DNA of 64,000 bases from contig CM055890.1 of NCBI GenBank assembly GCA_029582165.1, forward strand, positions 6,385,787 through 6,449,786. Reading direction: 5' to 3'. Origin of the DNA: Portulaca oleracea (Eukaryota; Streptophyta; Magnoliopsida; Caryophyllales; Portulacaceae). Position 1 is the first letter of the stretch; every line of letters starts with the position of its first letter. Of the stretch, positions 60,060 through 64,000 are shown piece by piece. A model generated the notes under the pieces. It did not search any database. It worked only from the letters and a program-made list of their open reading frames with translations, and was not told where the DNA came from. A program made the translations under genes and the position numbers.

Positions 60060-60215
60060 CCTTCTTACCCCTCACCCCCCCCCCCCCCCCGGTCCCCCCT
60101 CCACTTATAATCCAAACAAGATAAAAATAAATCCCCTCCCTTTCATTCCCCTCCCTCCCCTTCCTTCCCCTTTAATACCCTCTCTTCCCCTCCCCTCTAA
60201 TAACCAAACAAACTG
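60060..60215. repeat. C-run and CCCTCCCC segment ending in AACCAAACAAA
   Basis: Includes a C run of about 20 bases (60067-60090) and TCCCCTCCCCTCTAATAACC. Its reverse complement begins TTTGTTTGGTTATTAGAGGGG, which with 59268 could form outer ends of a composite element. Confidence 0.45.
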
Positions 60216-60239
60216 GAAGATTGAAGAGGAGGCTTTAAA

Positions 60240-61257
60240 TACTCATTGATTGATGAACTGGGATGAGGCAAATTAAAACAACAAATAGAAATCCAAAAGA
60301 GAAAAATTGGAAACATTAATGCTCTAAAATGGATATAGAGCATTTTGAAACGTTAATGGTGTGTTCTCAAATCCTATACCTAAAAAAGGAAAGATTGTGG
60401 CAAAGATTTTGGAAAAGCAATTTACCACCGAAATGGAAAATGCTTATTTGGAAATGTGCTAATAATGTTTTGCCACTGGGAGCAAATAGAGAAGTACGAG
60501 AACTTTTGGACACAATAGTTACTAGCATGATACAAATATTGAGTCCATATCGCATGTGTAAAGATATTGTGACATTGCTAGACATTTATGGAAAGCTGAC
60601 CCTCTTGGTCTGAAAGATGTAGACACTTATTTGGAGTGGCGACAATGGCTCAAGGATTGGCTGACTATTTGATGAGCATGATCTTATGAAAATTTATAAT
60701 GCAAGTTCTATTAAGGAAGGATATCAGTGGCTCAAAAGTCAATCAAGTATACAGCGGAGGTTGGAACACAATCCGAAGCCAGCAGAAATTACTCATAATA
60801 TTTTGTTGTCTTATGAACGTAAAGCAAAAGTTTACTATTGATGGTGCTTTGAGATCGGAATTGAGTAGGGCAGCAGCTTCATGCATTTTAATTGAAGGGG
60901 ACCGTAGAAGCAATGATACTTGCGAAGGACAATCTTTCTATGATCTTTTTGCAGTCCAAGTGGAGTTGGAGGCAATCCATTTAGCTTTAAAAGTAGCCAG
61001 AGATGCAATGTGCGATGCAGTAAAAATTGCAACGGATTCAGAGTTGGTAATAAAGTTTTTAAAGAAACCAAATGAGAGTTATTATCAATGTGCGGCGTTA
61101 GTAGTTAATGTAATACAATGTCTTCATAACTTTACAATGTAAAAAGTACCTAGAAGTGTAGTACATAAGGCACATATTTAATTAAAACAGTCCAAAATCT
61201 TTGTAATTTTTACTTGATAATAATAAAGAGATGACTATTTTGATCAAAAAAAAAAAG
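60240..61257 (+). mobile_element. L1-like LINE 3' remnant with poly-A tail
   Basis: A zinc-binding RT end (FWKSNLPPKWKMLIWKCANN at about 60400) is followed after frame breaks by an RNase H-like domain: DGALRSELSRAAASCILIEG (about 60839), VQVELEAIHLALKVARDAMC and KIATDSELVIKFLKKP. These match the RNase H-type region at the end of plant LINE ORF2. AATAATAAAGAG and a run of A (61247-61256) mark the 3' end. Confidence 0.8.
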
Positions 61258-62639
61258 TTCTATTGTCTTTTACCTCACCAAGTTATACTTTAAACTATAT
61301 TCAGCTAGGCTTTGACTTGAAAGTTGAACAAGTTTGGTGCCTTTAACTCAAACTTTGCCCAAAAGTCATTATGTTTATACTCATTTATTTCAATTTTGTC
61401 CCACCAACCTTTAAGACAATTAAACTAAAGTATTAGTCATTAATTTATTAATAATTAAACTAAATTACTATCATTAACTTTGTAACAAAAATATTATTAT
61501 AAAAGTATAATGTTAACAATTTTTGATAAAGTATTACCTAAGAAATTGTTAACCAAAAAAACATTGAAGACGAAAAAAATGTCAATAGTAATGCATAAAA
61601 TGAGAGAGTAGCCTCTATGATGGAAACGCGTTCAATATCTTCTAGAATACATGGATATTACTCGGAGTTTTCTACCATTCACAATACCTTAACTTAAAAA
61701 TACGTATAATTCTACACTGTACAAATGTTCTACATATTATTGATGGTACTTCCTATACTTGTGCCTATCTATACAAGCCAGTTACAAACAAGAACTGTAC
61801 AATTTGCAACTATGATCACAAAACCGTTCCAAATGACTGGGGGGTGTTCCCCGGCTAAAAGTGTGTCAAAAAAGGACTCCTCATGAGTTATGAAAACTGT
61901 TAAGTACAGTGCTGCTAGGCCTTAGTCGTGTCTATTAATCTTAACAAACGCTAAGCATCCAAACGGCCAGATTCAAGTATTCCAGGAACTTGTGTTCATC
62001 ATTGACCCGAGTTCATAATGCCCAAGTGCTGACTTATATCCAAATGTACATGGCTAGGATACAAATACCCGATACTGTGTAACCCAAAGATCCAGAGATT
62101 GAGTATCATTGATACGTTTTCTGTCAAATTTTCATCCATAACTGCATTAGAACTCTGTTCATTTGTGGTACTTCAGAGCATAGAACAAAGCCTAGAAAGA
62201 AACTGTAAGCATCAGTTGAAGAAAATACCTCCAGGCTCCGGTGCCTGCTCCTAGAGTGTCCATGAATGTGGGGAATGAGAGGGCAAGTTGTTGGCAATCC
62301 TATGCCCTGGTATATGTGACCAGTAACACAAAATGAATTTAAGTACCATAATTACATATACAGTGTACCAGGCCAGAGGCCCTTCTTTCATTCAAGTAAA
62401 AAACATATGAAAGGCTATGCACAGACAGAACACTTAGCTATGACAGATTTAAGCACAAAAAACTTGCCAACTTCTTTAGAAATTGACACTGTTATACATG
62501 TATTGAACGAGCCATAGGGCGAGGTTAACATAGAAGAGCCCAATATCTATGTGGAGGATTGCTATAGCGAACAGAAAAAAGGATTTGACACATATCCAAA
62601 AGCTTGATAAAACTACCAGATTTACCAATAGAAATTACC
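61258..62639. other. intergenic, CTC1 3' flank
   Basis: No gene recognised. The right part should include the CTC1 3' UTR on the minus strand. Confidence 0.4.
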
Positions 62640-63575
62640 TCATCGAAGGGCTTGATATAAGGATCTAGCTTCTGCAAGGACGTCCACTGGATAAACATCT
62701 GTAGCCCAGAAATTTGGCAAAGCAAGCATATCCATCTGCTCCTTCACAAGACACTTCCCTAGCTCATTCATAGCACTGGAGTCCATCTCGTGCGCTGTTA
62801 CATTCTGTCAAAATTTATTATTGGCTACTGATCAGGTAATATTAAGAACAGTAACTAAACTAGGATGCTTTTGCCTCAGTGAGTGTTCACATTTGTCCCA
62901 GAAGTTCCTATGCCTCTTTGGATTTTGTTGCAGTTTACATTAAACCCTTTCTTTTTCCTGTCTCTCTTTTGAGAATGAAAACTAGCATGGGAATGTTTAT
63001 ATACAAGTCCAATGCCTTAAACAAGAAGGAAATAGTTAAAAATGGATGAGCAGGATACTTTTAACATATAATATTTGCTAGAACTAGATATCCTTGTTCC
63101 CTATTAATTTACCTGGTCATATTAGCAATTTAGTTTGTCTGATCCTATTTTCCATCTTCCTTATTTTTTGGGGCCAGGGGTTGAAAAAACTTTTGCATTT
63201 GAACTGATGCAGGTCGCAAGGATTTCCTTCTGAAAGGACTTACCCAGTAAGGACCAGAACAGGCATTGAGAGCAATGAACCTAAGAATGCTTTCATCGTC
63301 AGTGTCAAACATGAACTCTGACCCAACAGAAAGATGAAGATCCAGGCTTGAAGTTTCATACAAGGATCCATAATTTTTCAGAGTCACTCTGCCATGCCTC
63401 TTCAAAATTTGGCCTAGATAAGCAATGGCAGTGCTGGAGGCCTTGTCAGAACCCTTATCTGGCAATCTCCACCAGCAGCCCCCAAATCCCACCTGCGACA
63501 CTTCTTCATGTAATCTTAGAAAGGTTGCTGCCCTTTCACCATTTGCCCAGCAGCAGAATTGCGATGAACCATCAT
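62640..63575 (-). CDS. CTC1: CST complex subunit CTC1, last two exons (partial)
   Basis: CTC1, with STN1 and TEN1, caps telomeres and helps fill in the C-strand. Two exons are seen: 63575-63244 (332 bases, entered in phase 1 from an upstream exon) and 62804-62640 (54 codons plus TGA). Borders are CTATGTAG|ATG.., TACTGG|GTAAGT and TTTTGACAG|AAT; phases join. The first codes for DDGSSQFCCWANGERAATFL and RLHEE, then LGQILKRHGRVTLKNYGSL and ESILRFIALNACSGPYW. The second codes for NVTAHEMDSSAMNELGKC, LPNFWATDVYPVDVLAEARS and LYQALR. The CCCWA-like motif, the LKRHGRVTVKN-like OB-fold strand and the AEAR..Y end fit plant CTC1 C-termini. The rest of the gene (over 1000 residues in plants) lies to the right. 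MMS21 is downstream on the same strand. Confidence 0.75.
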
Positions 63576-63904
63576 CTACATAGAAAGAGAAAAGTAGGGA
63601 CCAAGACTGAGACAAGAATGATGAATCAAGAGTGGACTGGAAGCTGGGAAAAGTAGCTGTTAACTGACAAGTGAGCAAATACCATATCAACCAATACAGC
63701 CAAAGTTCAAAACAAATATGCACTGAAAAAGTTGAATGACTGTTTTGGTCGAAAATCAATATAGGGTGTGCACATTTATAAAGAAGGATAGCCCACAGTC
63801 CTAATTTCCCAAATTGGTCCACATATTTGTGCACTTTATAAACTCGATACTAGATTCCAAGAATTCAAAGCGCAATCAGACTCTAATGAATGCATTGGAT
63901 TCAA

Positions 63905-63937
63905 AATGTGGCTGTTTAGTGATGAAACAGCCACATT
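63905..63937. repeat. perfect 13-bp hairpin in the CTC1 intron
   Basis: AATGTGGCTGTTT and AAACAGCCACATT are separated by seven bases. Confidence 0.85.
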
Positions 63938-64000
63938 AGAAAGGTTTCAAGTAGAACCATGCAATATGTAATCTGATTGCCAGATTAGAGCAATTTTTGC

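Noticed and set aside
63576..63834. 5' extension of the CTC1 exon as coding
   Set aside because: The open frame reads on, but its sequence is unlike CTC1, and a good acceptor (TATGTAG) lies exactly where similarity starts.

Overview
The window is nuclear DNA of a flowering plant, most likely a eudicot. It has AT-rich intergenic DNA, GT-AG introns, and protein genes whose closest recognisable relatives are plant genes (a chloroplast Obg GTPase, the SUMO ligase MMS21/HPY2, the telomere protein CTC1, and a MIZU-KUSSEI1-like DUF617 protein). It also has typical plant transposons: an Athila-type gypsy element, Tork-like and SIRE-like copia elements, hAT, Helitron, Stowaway, tRNA-derived SINEs and L1-like LINEs. 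The species cannot be named from the sequence. No bacterial or organellar operon, rRNA, true tRNA or CRISPR is visible.

Layout. 1-9089 is a graveyard of old elements: a gypsy 3' end with LTR, the 3' part of a SIRE-like copia element (env-like remnant, purine tract, LTR), a hAT transposase pseudogene that begins right at the copia LTR end, and a Helitron-like element with two nested 5' ends. 9090-22393 is a nearly complete, young Athila-type retrotransposon on the minus strand. It has almost identical LTRs but several frameshifts, and is followed by a 66-bp stub of a second internal region. It sits inside the 5' LTR of a Tork-like copia element (22394-27415). 27416-33295 holds smaller elements: a Helitron remnant, a hairpin MITE, and a 1.6-kb element with long inverted repeats that carries an LTR-like core.

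The right half is genic. 33296-34063 is an intact single-exon MIZ1-like gene (plus strand). 38413-45175 is a six-exon chloroplast ObgC gene (minus). 51050-59069 is a seven-exon MMS21/HPY2 gene (minus) with two long introns, each holding a LINE fragment of one family. 62640-63575 is the last two exons of CTC1 (minus). Exon borders were set by reading GT/AG sites and checking codon phase. All genes read without frameshifts, so the many breaks in the transposons are probably real and not poor sequence.

The most unusual structure is a small family of inverted-repeat elements built from a recurring GTTCACT-like motif. It is seen at 48432-48584 and about 59434-60044, with palindromic ends of the type GGAGCAC(A/G)TGCTCC. 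A related end motif lies at the centre of a hairpin at 29240-29396. The two motif clusters share a larger context and may be parts of a composite element not described by the usual classes.
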